Source: CAYRFE01 sp964423645 [NCBI: uncultured bacterium]
GTDB lineage: Bacteria; Macinerneyibacteriota; Macinerneyibacteria; Macinerneyibacteriales
Assembly (NCBI GenBank): GCA_964423645.1
Contig: CAYRFE010000010.1
Span: forward strand, 1 to 64,000
Length of the DNA: 64,000 nt
Reading direction: 5' to 3'
Shown here: positions 1 to 8,632 of the stretch, in pieces
How the letters are laid out: each line of letters begins with the position of its first letter
Numbering within the stretch: position 1 is the first letter of the stretch
The notes under the pieces: generated by a model
The model's database searches: none
The model's input: the letters and a program-made list of their open reading frames with translations, nothing else
What the model was told of the DNA's origin: nothing
Position numbers and translations under genes: made by a program

Positions 1-61
1 TTATTTGTTTTAGAAAAAATATGCAGAATTGTAGCTGATTTTTTACAGCCTTGACCTTTTG

Positions 62-89
62 TTACTTTTTGTGTCAAGACAAAAAGTAA
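62..89. repeat. stem-loop in gene-free left edge
   Basis: Bases 62-72 (TTACTTTTTGT) pair perfectly with 79-89 (ACAAAAAGTAA) around a 6-nt loop. The surrounding stretch 1-270 shows no gene I can support: its open frames lack ribosome-binding sites and recognisable motifs. A second short dyad (GACATG...CATGCCGTGTC) lies at about 170-188. The role is unknown; it may be debris of an older repeat. Confidence 0.4.
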
Positions 90-273
90 GGCAGGATTTA
101 ATAAAGAAATCAGGAAGGGGCAAGCCCTTTCATACAACGCAATCTCTCGATGCAAGATTTTTGTTGGGACATGACATGCCGTGTCCGTTGCTATTCTCTT
201 GTGCCGAGGTGACCGCTGTCTTGCACGATATCTGCCCTTTCCGTGATCTTTCGTGTGTATAGTGGCAAAATAT

Positions 274-465
274 AGACCTTTGCAAGATTCAAAATTTCTA
301 ATTTTGCTTTATTTTCTAAATAGGGGTGTGGGGACGAAGTCCCCACCATATAACAATTCAAGCCCCTCCCGTCGGTCACCGAGTGATTGCGAAGCAATTG
401 TACCGAGGTGCGGGAGGAGTTTGGGGTGGGCACAACTCATAAAAATAGTAATTTCGCAAAGCTCT
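274..465 (+). repeat. MITE-like element copy R1
   Basis: Starts with AGACCTTTGCAAGATTC and ends with AATTTCGCAAAGCTCT, an imperfect terminal inverted repeat. Inside are the family's GGGGACGAAGTCCCC hairpin (about 332-346), the linker TATAACAATTCAAGCCCCTCC, a long imperfect hairpin (about 363-417) with an unusual loop, and the tail TTTGGGGTGGGCACAA. It ends just beyond the lysine aminotransferase terminator. No coding capacity is recognised. Confidence 0.75.
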
Positions 466-473
466 CAAATAAT

Positions 474-502
474 AAAAAAAACCCGCCCTTTCGGACGGGT
501 TT
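474..502 (-). terminator. intrinsic terminator of lat
   Basis: Read on the minus strand: AAACCCGTCC, loop GAAA, GGGCGGGTTT, then seven T (plus-strand A474-480). It starts about 24 nt after the lat stop codon. Strong stem, tetraloop and U-tract. Confidence 0.85.
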
Positions 503-525
503 ACATACAATATATCGTGATTTGA

Positions 526-1833
526 TCAGATACGAGCCAAAACTTTTTCGATTGCCGCGAGTGCAACATCGAGGTCTGTTTTGGTAACATCTAAGAACGG
601 ACGGAAACGCACCGATACCGCACCGCACGGAAGTACGATAACGTTTTCTTTATACATTTCACTTATAAACTTACCTCGTGTTTCGGTATCCTTCAGGTCA
701 AATGCCATCATGAGACCTTTTCCGCGAACATTCGATACTTTCGGTTCAAAACCGTGAAGCTTACCGACAAAATACTCGCCCATTTTTGCGGCGTTCTCTA
801 CAAGCTTATCTTCTTCGATAATTTCCAAATAACGAGTCGCACGCACCATATCGGTCAAACTACCGCCCCATGTCGAGTTGATTCGGCTTGCTTCATGGAA
901 CACGTTATCTTTTACTTCGTCCACACGTGCGCTGACAAATATACCGCACACCTGCATCTTTTTGCCGAAAGAAATGATATCGGGTTCAACGCCGTAATGC
1001 TCAAACGCCCACATTTTTCCGGTCATTCCGCACCCGGACTGGACTTCGTCGAGAATGAACATAATCTCATTCTCACGACAGATCTTCTGAACCTGCTGAA
1101 CAAACTCAGGACGGAACTGATTGTCGCCGCCTTCTCCCTGAATAGGTTCGAAAATAATTGCGGCTATATCGTCTTTATTTTTTGCGATAGCATCCATGAT
1201 CTGTGCGATAGAACGCTTTTCCGCTTCAACAACATCATTCAGGTGTTTTTCAAGTGGGAAAACGATCTTCGGATTATCAACGCGGATCCAGTCGAATTTA
1301 GGGAATAATTTTGTCTTGCGCGGATCATGTGTATTGGTCATAGTGAGTGTATACCCTGTACGACCATGGAATGCTTCTTTAAAATAAATTATTTTAGAAC
1401 CCTTTTCTTCTTTGCAACCCTTTTCAAAATTCTTTCTGACTTTCCAGTCGAATGCAGTTTTCAATGCATTCTCAACAGCCAGTGCGCCGCCTGATATGAA
1501 AAACATGTATTTCATATGCTTCGGCATTGCAACGCGTGCAACGGTATCAACAAATTCGGCCATCTCAACAGTGTAGATATCGCTGTTTGACGGATTACCG
1601 ATCGCTACTTTTCCCATTTTTGTGATAAATTCCGGATTGCATACTTTCGGATGATTGTGTCCAACCGGTTGTGATGCAAAAAAGGAAAACATGTCAAGCA
1701 ACTTTGCTTCATTACGTGAGTCGTAAATATACGAACCTTTACTCTTTTCGAGATCATACACCATATCAAAGCCATCGGCAAGTATGTGACGACCTAATAC
1801 CTCATGCACATTTTTCGGCGTAATTTTTGCCAT
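526..1833 (-). CDS. lat: L-lysine 6-aminotransferase (lysine epsilon-transaminase)
   Basis: A 435-residue class III PLP aminotransferase. The family moves the epsilon-amino group of lysine to 2-oxoglutarate, giving allysine (piperideine-6-carboxylate) and glutamate. Motifs seen: FFASQPVGHNHPKV near 51-64, the ISGGALAVENALKTA segment near 113-127, IIFEPIQGEGG near 226-236, DEVQSG (Asp262) and SFGKK (Lys291 as the PLP lysine). The start at 1833 is chosen because AAAGGAGG lies 8 nt upstream; an upstream in-frame ATG at 1863 lies inside the promoter. The gene is alone between its own promoter and terminator, so it is monocistronic. It may serve lysine catabolism or lysine-derived osmolyte synthesis; the context does not decide. 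Family assignment is from remembered motifs. Confidence 0.88.
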   Translation of the reverse strand: MAKITPKNVHEVLGRHILADGFDMVYDLEKSKGSYIYDSRNEAKLLDMFSFFASQPVGHNHPKVCNPEFITKMGKVAIGNPSNSDIYTVEMAEFVDTVARVAMPKHMKYMFFISGGALAVENALKTAFDWKVRKNFEKGCKEEKGSKIIYFKEAFHGRTGYTLTMTNTHDPRKTKLFPKFDWIRVDNPKIVFPLEKHLNDVVEAEKRSIAQIMDAIAKNKDDIAAIIFEPIQGEGGDNQFRPEFVQQVQKICRENEIMFILDEVQSGCGMTGKMWAFEHYGVEPDIISFGKKMQVCGIFVSARVDEVKDNVFHEASRINSTWGGSLTDMVRATRYLEIIEEDKLVENAAKMGEYFVGKLHGFEPKVSNVRGKGLMMAFDLKDTETRGKFISEMYKENVIVLPCGAVSVRFRPFLDVTKTDLDVALAAIEKVLARI

Positions 1834-1863
1834 ATATATCACCCTCCTTTGTTTCGTGAGCAA

Positions 1864-1892
1864 ATTCTACTCGCTAAAAAACGACCTGTCAA
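1864..1892 (-). promoter_or_regulatory. sigma70-type promoter of lat
   Basis: Minus strand TTGACA (1892-1887), 17-nt spacer, TAGAAT (1869-1864). Perfect -35 box and ideal spacing. The predicted start is about 25 nt before the lat start codon. No terminator is visible between csrA and this promoter. Confidence 0.8.
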
Positions 1893-1990
1893 CCCATTTC
1901 GGGTACATTTTGGTTAATTATGATGAGTATTGAGCGATAAACGACCTAAATGAACCAAAACAACCCAAAATCACGTATACGCAAGCACGC

Positions 1991-2245
1991 TTACGATTTT
2001 TCAGTGTTTTTCATGTTCTTTTCGTTTTTAATCAACTTATTCAGTTCGGTTAAATCGGATACCGTTTTTGCGGCAAGAGTGTTTTCTTCCTGAATCTGCA
2101 GATATAATTCTTTTCGAAATACTTTCACATCAGCGGGCGCGGTAATGCCCAACCGCACCTGATCCCCTCGAATCTCTATGACGCGAATCTCAATGTTATC
2201 ACCGACAACGATTATTTCGTCTTTCTTCCTGCTGAGAATTAACAT
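1991..2245 (-). CDS. csrA: carbon storage regulator CsrA
   Basis: 84 residues, beginning [20 protein letters not shown]. The CsrA fold is clear: beta strands with [18 protein letters not shown] and the RNA-binding residues around the start and VFRKEL. CsrA/RsmA binds GGA motifs in 5' leaders to repress translation. In flagellated bacteria it represses flagellin and is titrated by FliW. The C-terminal tail after the helix (about 55-84) is longer than the usual 60-70-residue protein and is charged. It overlaps the end of fliW by 7 nt (ATGTTAA), with the GGAGG site inside fliW, so translation is probably coupled. Last gene of the six-gene unit. Confidence 0.95.
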   Translation of the reverse strand: MLILSRKKDEIIVVGDNIEIRVIEIRGDQVRLGITAPADVKVFRKELYLQIQEENTLAAKTVSDLTELNKLIKNEKNMKNTEKS

Positions 2246-2685
2246 GTCGCCCTCCGAATCGCCTCGGCAATACTATGCTTCGTCGTATACTGAGGATCTG
2301 AGAGCACTACCTGTTTGGCATGTTTATTTTGCACATTGATAATAATAGGTGCGACAAGATTCGCCGTCATCTTTTCAAGGCTTCCGTCCGGTGTCTGCAC
2401 AATCACAATGATCATGTTGGGGGTATCGTTTTCCATTTTAATAGTTTTTAGTGAGTCCTGATGAACTGCGACACGATAGTCGGTCCAAAACAGTGCAGGA
2501 GCAGTCACCACAAACGCCACGTCGGGCGTATCAACAGACTGCAGCCATTTGAATGTGCTGTTCTCCTCGGGATCAATGATCACAAACCGAGTATGTTGCT
2601 CAAAACCGACCAATCCTTCGGGAAATATATAAATATCCGCTTCAGTGAGAGTGAGTATATCGCCGGTTTTTGTGGTTATATCCAT
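2239..2685 (-). CDS. fliW: flagellar assembly factor FliW
   Basis: 148 residues, matching FliW: the [18 protein letters not shown] segment near 22-39, then [19 protein letters not shown] and the region [26 protein letters not shown]. FliW binds flagellin and sequesters CsrA, so free flagellin level sets flagellin translation. AAAGGAG lies 6 nt before the ATG. The upstream peptidase gene stops 1 nt before this start and csrA begins inside its last codons. No flagellin or filament gene is present in the window, unlike the common hag-linked arrangement. Confidence 0.95.
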   Translation of the reverse strand: MDITTKTGDILTLTEADIYIFPEGLVGFEQHTRFVIIDPEENSTFKWLQSVDTPDVAFVVTAPALFWTDYRVAVHQDSLKTIKMENDTPNMIIVIVQTPDGSLEKMTANLVAPIIINVQNKHAKQVVLSDPQYTTKHSIAEAIRRATC

Positions 2686-2686
2686 A

Positions 2687-3820
2687 TCAGCTCCTTTGAC
2701 GGAAAAATGCCACCATGAGATCGCGCACCTTTTTCATATCGTTGTAATCAATGTTCTCTTTAACGGAATGAACATCATTCATCCCGATACCGATCACTAC
2801 GCCGGTAATGCCCTTTTCATTAAACACATTGCCGTCATTGCCGCCGTTGCATTTTACAAGTGTTTGCTTTCTGCCGAGTGTATCACCCGCGGCACACAGA
2901 TCGTTAATGACCGCCGCATCCTGCGGTACAGAAAACGGATTATACCGTGTGGTTATGCTATGCTCAAGTTCAGGATAGAACCATGTCCCCTTATCATACA
3001 CTTTATACTCACGAATGGTTTCCCACGCATCATGCAGAATTTTCTGAATATAATATTCCAATTTTTCTTTGTTATGCGAACGCAACTCTCCGGTAAACGT
3101 CACAAACTCCGGCACAATATTGGTCGCCATACCGCCTTCAATAGTCCCGACACTCGCTGTCGTTTCGAAGTCAATACGACCGCAAGGGATTTTTGCAATA
3201 ATTGCAGCGGCAACGGCGATCGCATTGATGCCTTTCTCAGGTTCAAGACCGGCATGTGCCGCTTTTCCTTTTACGGTAAACGAGAAATTTTTCTGTCCGA
3301 CAGATGCATACCCGATCTTTTCCATATCGGTCATGTCGAAAATAATCATTTCTTTATTTTTAAACCAGGTCACATCAAACGCTTTTGCACCGAGCAAGCC
3401 GATCTCTTCAGAAAATGAGATACACACTTCGATATCGCCATGTTCGATCTTCTGTTCTTTAAGATGACGAACGGTGTCAAATATAATCGCAATACCTGCT
3501 TTGTCGTCGCCGCCGAGTACGCTGTTGCCGTCACTGCGAATCACGGTACCGTCGATCACCGGATGCTGGACTGCTGCCGGTACTACCGTATCGGTGTGTG
3601 CGCTGAGTATCACGCCTTTTTTTGCAGGATTTCCTCTCAGTATACCGTATACATTATACCCGTTTGAATGATTCTCTTTGCCTTTATCGTCGGTTTTGAC
3701 GTCAAAACCGAGCTTTTTCAAGCTATCGGCGACGTACTCGCACATTTCCTTTTCTTTTCCCGAAGGCGATACGATCTGCACCATCTCAAGAAAGTCTTTG
3801 AACATCAATTCGTGTGTCAT
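2687..3820 (-). CDS. M20-family peptidase, PepT-like
   Basis: 377 residues, zinc metallopeptidase of the M20/M25/M40 clan, closest in layout to peptidase T-like enzymes. Visible metal and catalytic motifs: SAHTDTV (about 75-81), the GGDDKAG motif (about 103-109), SEEIGLLGAK with the catalytic Glu pair (about 138-147), and a C-terminal NDVHSVKENI segment. The dimerisation insert (GYASVGQKNFSFTVKGKAAHAG) sits between. It is expected to be cytoplasmic and to hydrolyse small peptides. Its start overlaps the aminotransferase stop by 4 nt (ATGA) and its stop is 1 nt from fliW. Exact substrate unknown. Confidence 0.85.
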   Translation of the reverse strand: MTHELMFKDFLEMVQIVSPSGKEKEMCEYVADSLKKLGFDVKTDDKGKENHSNGYNVYGILRGNPAKKGVILSAHTDTVVPAAVQHPVIDGTVIRSDGNSVLGGDDKAGIAIIFDTVRHLKEQKIEHGDIEVCISFSEEIGLLGAKAFDVTWFKNKEMIIFDMTDMEKIGYASVGQKNFSFTVKGKAAHAGLEPEKGINAIAVAAAIIAKIPCGRIDFETTASVGTIEGGMATNIVPEFVTFTGELRSHNKEKLEYYIQKILHDAWETIREYKVYDKGTWFYPELEHSITTRYNPFSVPQDAAVINDLCAAGDTLGRKQTLVKCNGGNDGNVFNEKGITGVVIGIGMNDVHSVKENIDYNDMKKVRDLMVAFFRQRS

Positions 3821-4980
3821 GAAAAGAGCTCCTCTATGCGATTCATGCCTTCTTCAATTTCTTTTAATGATGTAGCATACGAAAAACGAATGAATCCTTC
3901 CATACCGAACGCACTGCCACTCACACCGGCAACCTTAACATTATCAAGAATATACTCAATAAGCGCATCAGATGTGACGAATCCCTTCGCGCTCATCAAT
4001 TCACGCACATCGGGGAATACATAAAACGCACCCGGAGGCACATTGCAGCGAATTCCGGGAATTTTGTTTAAGCGTTCAACCATATAATCGCGCCGCTTTT
4101 TGAATTCACCGCACATCATTGCAAGATCACCGGTTGTTTGGTCTAACGCAGCAAATGACGCATATTGTGATATTGAGTTCGGACATGACGTGATCTGTTC
4201 TTGCAATGTCCCCATTGCCTTTATCACATGGTCGGGACCGGCCGCATACCCGATTCTCCAACCTGTCATCGCATACGCCTTCGATACACCGTTGATGATG
4301 ATCGTATGTTCGGGGATAAACGTCGCAATAGAAATATGTTGTGCGCCATCGTAAATAAGTTTTTCATAGATCTCATCAGAGATCACCCATATATTCTTTT
4401 TTATAACAAAATTCGCAAGTTCTTTCATGAATTTCTCAGAATAAACTGCACCGGTGGGATTATTTGGAGAATTCAGAATCATAAGTTTTGTTTTTGAGGA
4501 ATACGCTCGTTCAATATCCTCCATGCGCGGCTCGAAGTTGTTGTCTGCAGGACAATTGATAATCACGGGAATTCCACGCGCGGTCTTTATCTGTTCGGTG
4601 TACGATACCCAATACGGCGCAAATACCATGACCTCATCACCATCGTTGACCAAGGAGAATACCGCATTCCAAAGTGCATGCTTCGCCCCATTGGATACAA
4701 GAATATTCTTAGCTTTATATGAAACATTATTGTCTTTTGCAAGTTTTTTACAGATCGAATCTTTCAATTCAGGAATACCTGATGAAACCGTATATTTTGT
4801 TTTTCCGGCATTCATCGCTTCGGTCGCCGCGATGCGAATATATTCAGGTGTATTAAAATCAGGCTCGCCCGCACCAAATGCGATCACTTTCTCGCCCTTT
4901 GCCTTGAGTTCGGCGACTTTACGAGTAACGGCAAGCGTAGGAGACGACTCAAGCGACTCAACAATTCGTGATAAATGCAT
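3817..4980 (-). CDS. pyridoxal-phosphate aspartate/aromatic-type aminotransferase (class I)
   Basis: 387 residues, fold type I aminotransferase of the AspB/AspC (Igamma) kind. Motifs: FGAGEPDFNTP (35-45), SPNNPTGAVY (171-180), the SDEIYEKLIY motif with Asp202 and Tyr205, the PLP lysine in GVSKAYAMTGWR (Lys234), and a C-terminal FIRFSYATS carrying the carboxylate-binding Arg. The likely reaction is aspartate + 2-oxoglutarate to oxaloacetate + glutamate. AAGGAG precedes the ATG and pta ends 12 nt upstream. Substrate range cannot be read from the sequence. Confidence 0.87.
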   Translation of the reverse strand: MHLSRIVESLESSPTLAVTRKVAELKAKGEKVIAFGAGEPDFNTPEYIRIAATEAMNAGKTKYTVSSGIPELKDSICKKLAKDNNVSYKAKNILVSNGAKHALWNAVFSLVNDGDEVMVFAPYWVSYTEQIKTARGIPVIINCPADNNFEPRMEDIERAYSSKTKLMILNSPNNPTGAVYSEKFMKELANFVIKKNIWVISDEIYEKLIYDGAQHISIATFIPEHTIIINGVSKAYAMTGWRIGYAAGPDHVIKAMGTLQEQITSCPNSISQYASFAALDQTTGDLAMMCGEFKKRRDYMVERLNKIPGIRCNVPPGAFYVFPDVRELMSAKGFVTSDALIEYILDNVKVAGVSGSAFGMEGFIRFSYATSLKEIEEGMNRIEELFS

Positions 4981-4992
4981 ATGTAACTCTCC

Positions 4993-5985
4993 TTAACTGT
5001 TTAATATGGCAAGACATACTGTGTTTACTATATCATCCACACTGCACCCGCGTGACAGATCATTATACGGTTTGCGGAGCCCTTGGATAACAGGGCCAAT
5101 CGCTTCGGCTTTTGCCAAGCGTTGCACGAGCTTATACCCAATATTACCGGCTTCAAGTGTGGGGAAAATAAGACAATTCGCATGACCTGCAACATATGAT
5201 CCCGGGGCTTTTTTCTTCGCAACAGCTTCAATGAGCGCCGCATCTGCCTGTAATTCACCGTCAAAATCAAACGGCACATTGCGGTCGCGAAGAATCTTAC
5301 ATGCTTCAACAACTTTATCGACATCGGCGTGTTCTCCGCTTCCTTTTGTTGAAAAAGAAAGCATCGCCACCAGTGGCTCTACGCCCAATAATTTTTCTGT
5401 TGTACGTGCTGAAGATTCGGCAATATCCGCTAATTGCTCAGCTGTAGGGTCCGGCACTACCGCACAATCACCAAATACAAGAGTCCCTTGTTTTCCATAT
5501 GAGCAGTCAGGCACGATCATTATAAACACCGAGGAAACCGTTTTCACTCCCGGCATCAGTCCGACACCTTGCAATGCGGCTCTCAATACATCCCCCGTAG
5601 TGTTTTGCGCACCCGCAACAACCGCATCCACTTCATTGTTTGCCAACAACATAGATGCATAATACAAACTGTTTTGCAATGTCGCACGTGCAGCATCAAG
5701 GGTGACACCTTTATGTTTACGTTTCTCGTAAAATTGTGTGACGTACGTCTCAAAATTACTGTCCTTTTTATGGTCCTTTATAATAATTCTGTCAGAGGAT
5801 ATTTTTTTTTCAGTCAATTCACTTTGAATATCCTCTTCATCTCCTACGAGACATACTGTCTTGACCAAATTTTCCTCAAGAAGCACTTTTACCGCATAGA
5901 TCGTACGCTCATCGTCAACCTCAGGCAAACAAATTCGTCCGGCCTTATAATGAGCTTTTTCGCGAAGCTCTTTTATGAAATCCAT
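4993..5985 (-). CDS. pta: phosphate acetyltransferase
   Basis: 330 residues, the length of the short Pta form without the N-terminal regulatory domain. It interconverts acetyl-CoA and acetyl phosphate. Seen: ICLPEVDDERT near 18-28, the YYASMLLANNEVDAVVAG block, and the C-terminal signatures KAPGSYVAGHANCLIFPTLEAGNIGYK and QGLRKPYNDLSRG. GGAGG lies 5-6 nt before the ATG, and the DUF1015 gene stops 15 nt upstream. No acetate kinase is next to it. It may work in mixed-acid or acetate fermentation, and acetyl phosphate could feed phospho-signalling. Confidence 0.93.
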   Translation of the reverse strand: MDFIKELREKAHYKAGRICLPEVDDERTIYAVKVLLEENLVKTVCLVGDEEDIQSELTEKKISSDRIIIKDHKKDSNFETYVTQFYEKRKHKGVTLDAARATLQNSLYYASMLLANNEVDAVVAGAQNTTGDVLRAALQGVGLMPGVKTVSSVFIMIVPDCSYGKQGTLVFGDCAVVPDPTAEQLADIAESSARTTEKLLGVEPLVAMLSFSTKGSGEHADVDKVVEACKILRDRNVPFDFDGELQADAALIEAVAKKKAPGSYVAGHANCLIFPTLEAGNIGYKLVQRLAKAEAIGPVIQGLRKPYNDLSRGCSVDDIVNTVCLAILNS

Positions 5986-6000
5986 TGATCCTCCTCTTAT

Positions 6001-7257
6001 TTAGATCATGTGCGTACAAAGTCCGTCACGAAGCTTTGGTTCAAACCACGTTGATTTTGGCGGCATAATTTTCCCTGCATCAGCAACAGCCATCAACTGC
6101 TCAATAGTGGTCGCATGCATCGCAAAGGCTACCGCATATTTCCCGCTGTCAACATTTTTTTCAAGCTCATTCAATCCGCGTATACCGCCGACAAAATTAA
6201 TACGTTTATCGGTACGGGGATCCCCGATACCTAAAACGGGTGACAACAAATTTTCTTGAAGAATTGATACATCAAGAGACTTTATCGGATCTTTTTCGTC
6301 AAAAGAACCTTTTTTTGCAGAAATTTTATACCATTTTCTATCAAGATACATTCCGAAATCATGCACGTTTTCAGGATGGTACGGTTTCCCCGTTGAGCCG
6401 ATCTCGTGAATATCATACTTTTCGCCGATTGTTTTTAAGAATGCATCTTTTGATAACCCGTTGAGATCCTTTACGATACGATTATAATCCATGATAAACA
6501 TTTGATTATGCGGAAAAATAACCGAGAGGAAATAATTGTATTCTTCATTTCCGGTATGATTCTTGTTTTCCGCTTTCATCAACGCACGTGTTCTCATCGC
6601 CGCCGCTGAACGGTGATGTCCGTCCGCAACATACAAAACAGGAATAACCGCAAAATATGATCGCAATGCTTCAATTTTTTCAGTTTCATCAACAACCCAA
6701 AACGTATGATCCACAATAATACGGTCCGTAGTTTGAAATGAATACACAGGTTGATGAGAATGCATATAATCAGCGACCAACGTATCTATCTTTGCGTCGG
6801 CCCGATAGGTAAGGAATACCGGTCCTGATTGTGACTTCGTCGTATAAACATGTTTTGTTCGATCATCTTCTTTATCTTTACGCGTCAACTCATGTTTTTT
6901 TATGATATCGTTCTCGTAATCATCGACTGAAGCACCGGCGACAATACCGATCTGCACATGTTCGCCCATTTGTTGACGATATATATAATAGCAATCTTTT
7001 GTGTCCTGTACCAACCAGCCTTTTTTAATAAACGATTGGAAATTTTCTCTTGCTTTTTGATACACACGCTCATCATACAGATCGACATCTTTGGGCAGAT
7101 CGACTTCGGGTTTCCCTATATGAAGAAAGGAATATTCATTGCCGTGAACAACATCACGAGCCTCATCAGAATCTAACACATCATACGGGGGGGCAGCAAT
7201 CTTACCGACAAGATCAGGGTTTGCACGAAGTCCTTTAAACGGTTTCACATTGGCCAT
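6001..7257 (-). CDS. DUF1015 (COG4198) family protein
   Basis: 418 residues. It has the family hallmarks: MANVKPFKGLRANPDLVGKI at the start, AAPPYDVLDSDEA, and the conserved YVADGHHRSAAAM block in the middle. The biochemical function is not established; homologues often sit near serA or amino-acid genes. The start at 7257 is set by AAGGAGG 8 nt upstream; an upstream in-frame ATG at 7401 would read through the promoter. First gene of the unit DUF1015-pta-aminotransferase-peptidase-fliW-csrA. Confidence 0.88.
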   Translation of the reverse strand: MANVKPFKGLRANPDLVGKIAAPPYDVLDSDEARDVVHGNEYSFLHIGKPEVDLPKDVDLYDERVYQKARENFQSFIKKGWLVQDTKDCYYIYRQQMGEHVQIGIVAGASVDDYENDIIKKHELTRKDKEDDRTKHVYTTKSQSGPVFLTYRADAKIDTLVADYMHSHQPVYSFQTTDRIIVDHTFWVVDETEKIEALRSYFAVIPVLYVADGHHRSAAAMRTRALMKAENKNHTGNEEYNYFLSVIFPHNQMFIMDYNRIVKDLNGLSKDAFLKTIGEKYDIHEIGSTGKPYHPENVHDFGMYLDRKWYKISAKKGSFDEKDPIKSLDVSILQENLLSPVLGIGDPRTDKRINFVGGIRGLNELEKNVDSGKYAVAFAMHATTIEQLMAVADAGKIMPPKSTWFEPKLRDGLCTHMI

Positions 7258-7297
7258 ATATAAATCCTCCTTAAAGTTTCGTATTTTATCTGGTTCA

Positions 7298-7325
7298 ATA
7301 ATAACGGGATACATTTTTTTGTCAA
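7298..7325 (-). promoter_or_regulatory. promoter of the DUF1015-to-csrA unit
   Basis: Minus strand TTGACA (7325-7320), 16-nt spacer, TATTAT (7303-7298). The predicted start is about 34 nt upstream of the DUF1015 ATG. It is the only strong promoter seen for the six-gene unit. Confidence 0.72.
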
Positions 7326-7439
7326 TGAAAATCAGGAAAAATGAAACATTTGGCGTGTTTTGTTTGTCATATAAGAATAGCAAATGCTGCCACATCGGCA
7401 ATTATAGCAGATGCGCAAAACCCTCTCCCTCTTAGTCGA

Positions 7440-7463
7440 CCGAAGCCCTCCACCAGGCTTCGG
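7440..7463. terminator. possible terminator hairpin after DUF502 gene
   Basis: CCGAAGCC (7440-7447) pairs with GGCTTCGG (7456-7463), 8-nt loop. It lies 72 nt beyond the DUF502 stop. Neither side has a clean run of T, so this may be only a stem-loop. Confidence 0.35.
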
Positions 7464-7534
7464 TATTATACATTTTGCGATAAATGAAATAAATACCGCC
7501 TGTCACCAACAATCAACATGCAGGAATGTCAGTA

Positions 7535-8176
7535 TTACTCATCGGCGTTTTCAGCGACATCTCCTTTTATGAACCCGCCGGACAAGATAAGTTTGAACGT
7601 TTCTTCTATGCTTAAATCGGTAAAACGAATATCTTCTTTTGGTACAATAAACATAAATCCTGTCGTAGGATTAGGTGTTGACGGCATAAATACCGTATAA
7701 AATTCACGCCCATCAGGAGAAAAACGAGGAGAGCATTGGCCCGTTAAAAAAGCCACGACCCACTTATCACGATGCGGATACTCGACAAATACCACCTGCT
7801 TAAACTCATTTTTATTTTGGTAGCGCTGAATCAAATCTAAAAAATCTTTAAATAATGAATAAACACTGCTGACGAGAGGAATGGTCATCAAAAAATGTTC
7901 TATGCTTTTTCGAACGGCACGTCCCACAATGGTTTTGACCAAATAACCGATCAGCACAATAATAAAAAAGAAAATGACTGTGCTCCCGATAAAAACTGCA
8001 ATTTTTGAAATAAAAAGGTCTCGATACGCTTCAGGAAAAACAAGCCGCATGAATTCGAATGTCCCGTATATTTTTTTAATAATAAGAATAGCCAACCAGC
8101 CCGTAACGGTTAACGGAATCAATGCAAACATCCCGCTTAAAAAAGCACGTTTGACCGAATCACTTGCAATTTTCAT
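7535..8176 (-). CDS. DUF502 (COG2928) inner-membrane protein
   Basis: 213 residues. Two hydrophobic segments (about 13-35 and 55-80) are followed by a conserved soluble part: VSSVYSLFKDFLDLI, VVFVEYPHRDKWVVAFLTG and FMPSTPNPTTGFMFIVP, typical of DUF502. The function is unknown; related proteins occur in plants and many bacteria. The start at 8176 has GGAGG about 8 nt upstream. Single gene with its own promoter, divergent from nothing on the left and separated from the next gene by repeat R2. Confidence 0.85.
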   Translation of the reverse strand: MKIASDSVKRAFLSGMFALIPLTVTGWLAILIIKKIYGTFEFMRLVFPEAYRDLFISKIAVFIGSTVIFFFIIVLIGYLVKTIVGRAVRKSIEHFLMTIPLVSSVYSLFKDFLDLIQRYQNKNEFKQVVFVEYPHRDKWVVAFLTGQCSPRFSPDGREFYTVFMPSTPNPTTGFMFIVPKEDIRFTDLSIEETFKLILSGGFIKGDVAENADE

Positions 8177-8233
8177 AGTGGTAACCTCCGAATTTGCGTG
8201 TTCAATTCTATTCTTACTCTTACACCTCGACGT

Positions 8234-8261
8234 ATTGTAGCACATTTTTTTCGTGATGCAA
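8234..8261 (-). promoter_or_regulatory. promoter of the DUF502 gene
   Basis: Minus strand TTGCAT (8261-8256), 16-nt spacer, TACAAT (8239-8234), about 60 nt before the ATG. Confidence 0.55.
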
Positions 8262-8295
8262 AAAACAATTTCGTATCCCGCGTATGTCCGTATGA

Positions 8296-8510
8296 AGATC
8301 TATGCAAAAATGAGCGCTGTACACAACTACTGTATTTTGGATTTGTGCCCTCCCGAAACCTCTCTCGTGAAAATCGGGAGGCGGGCAGAAAGATTTTCTG
8401 CCCCTACAAAATTTCTCAATGTAGCGGGTGCATACCATGCACCCGACTTCGTCCCCACACCCTTTTTTGAAAACAAGAAAATATGGAAATTTTGAATTTT
8501 GCAAAGGCCT
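8296..8510 (-). repeat. MITE-like element copy R2 (with extra hairpins)
   Basis: Minus-oriented copy. The right end reads (minus) GGCCTTTGCAAAATTCAAAA; the left end has a weak match, AGATCTATGCAAAAA. It carries the GTGTGGGGACGAAGTC core, into which GGGTGCATGGTATGCACCC has replaced part of the usual hairpin. It also has GGGGCAGAAAATCTTTCTGCCC and a decayed CCTCCCGATTTTCACG hairpin. It fills most of the 450-nt gap 8177-8632, in which no gene is seen. Confidence 0.72.
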
Positions 8511-8581
8511 GGAGAGAGAAATACATTGAGCTCACAAACGGATAGATAAAAGCCTTTGTGTGTATGAGCAGGAGGGTGAAT

Positions 8582-8605
8582 AAAAAACCGCACCCGAAGG
8601 TGCGG
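8582..8605 (-). terminator. intrinsic terminator of the secreted-protein pair
   Basis: Minus strand CCGCACC, loop TTCG, GGTGCGG, then TTTTTT (8587-8582). It begins 28 nt after the stop at 8633. Textbook form. Confidence 0.9.
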
Positions 8606-8632
8606 TCGTAAACACTATTCGAGTATCAATAC

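Noticed and set aside
59-433. Open frames on both strands at the left edge
   Set aside because: No ribosome-binding site, overlap each other and repeat R1, and carry no recognisable motif.
754-1308. 184-codon plus-strand open frame
   Set aside because: Fully antisense to the well-supported lysine aminotransferase; no ribosome site and no family pattern. A shadow frame.
2645-3418. 257-codon plus-strand open frame
   Set aside because: Antisense to the PepT-like peptidase and fliW; composition is Cys/His/Phe-rich as expected for a reverse-frame shadow.
8253-8593. Three open frames (80-94 codons) around repeat R2
   Set aside because: They read through the element and its hairpins; similar peptides would be encoded by every copy, so they reflect repeat sequence, not genes.
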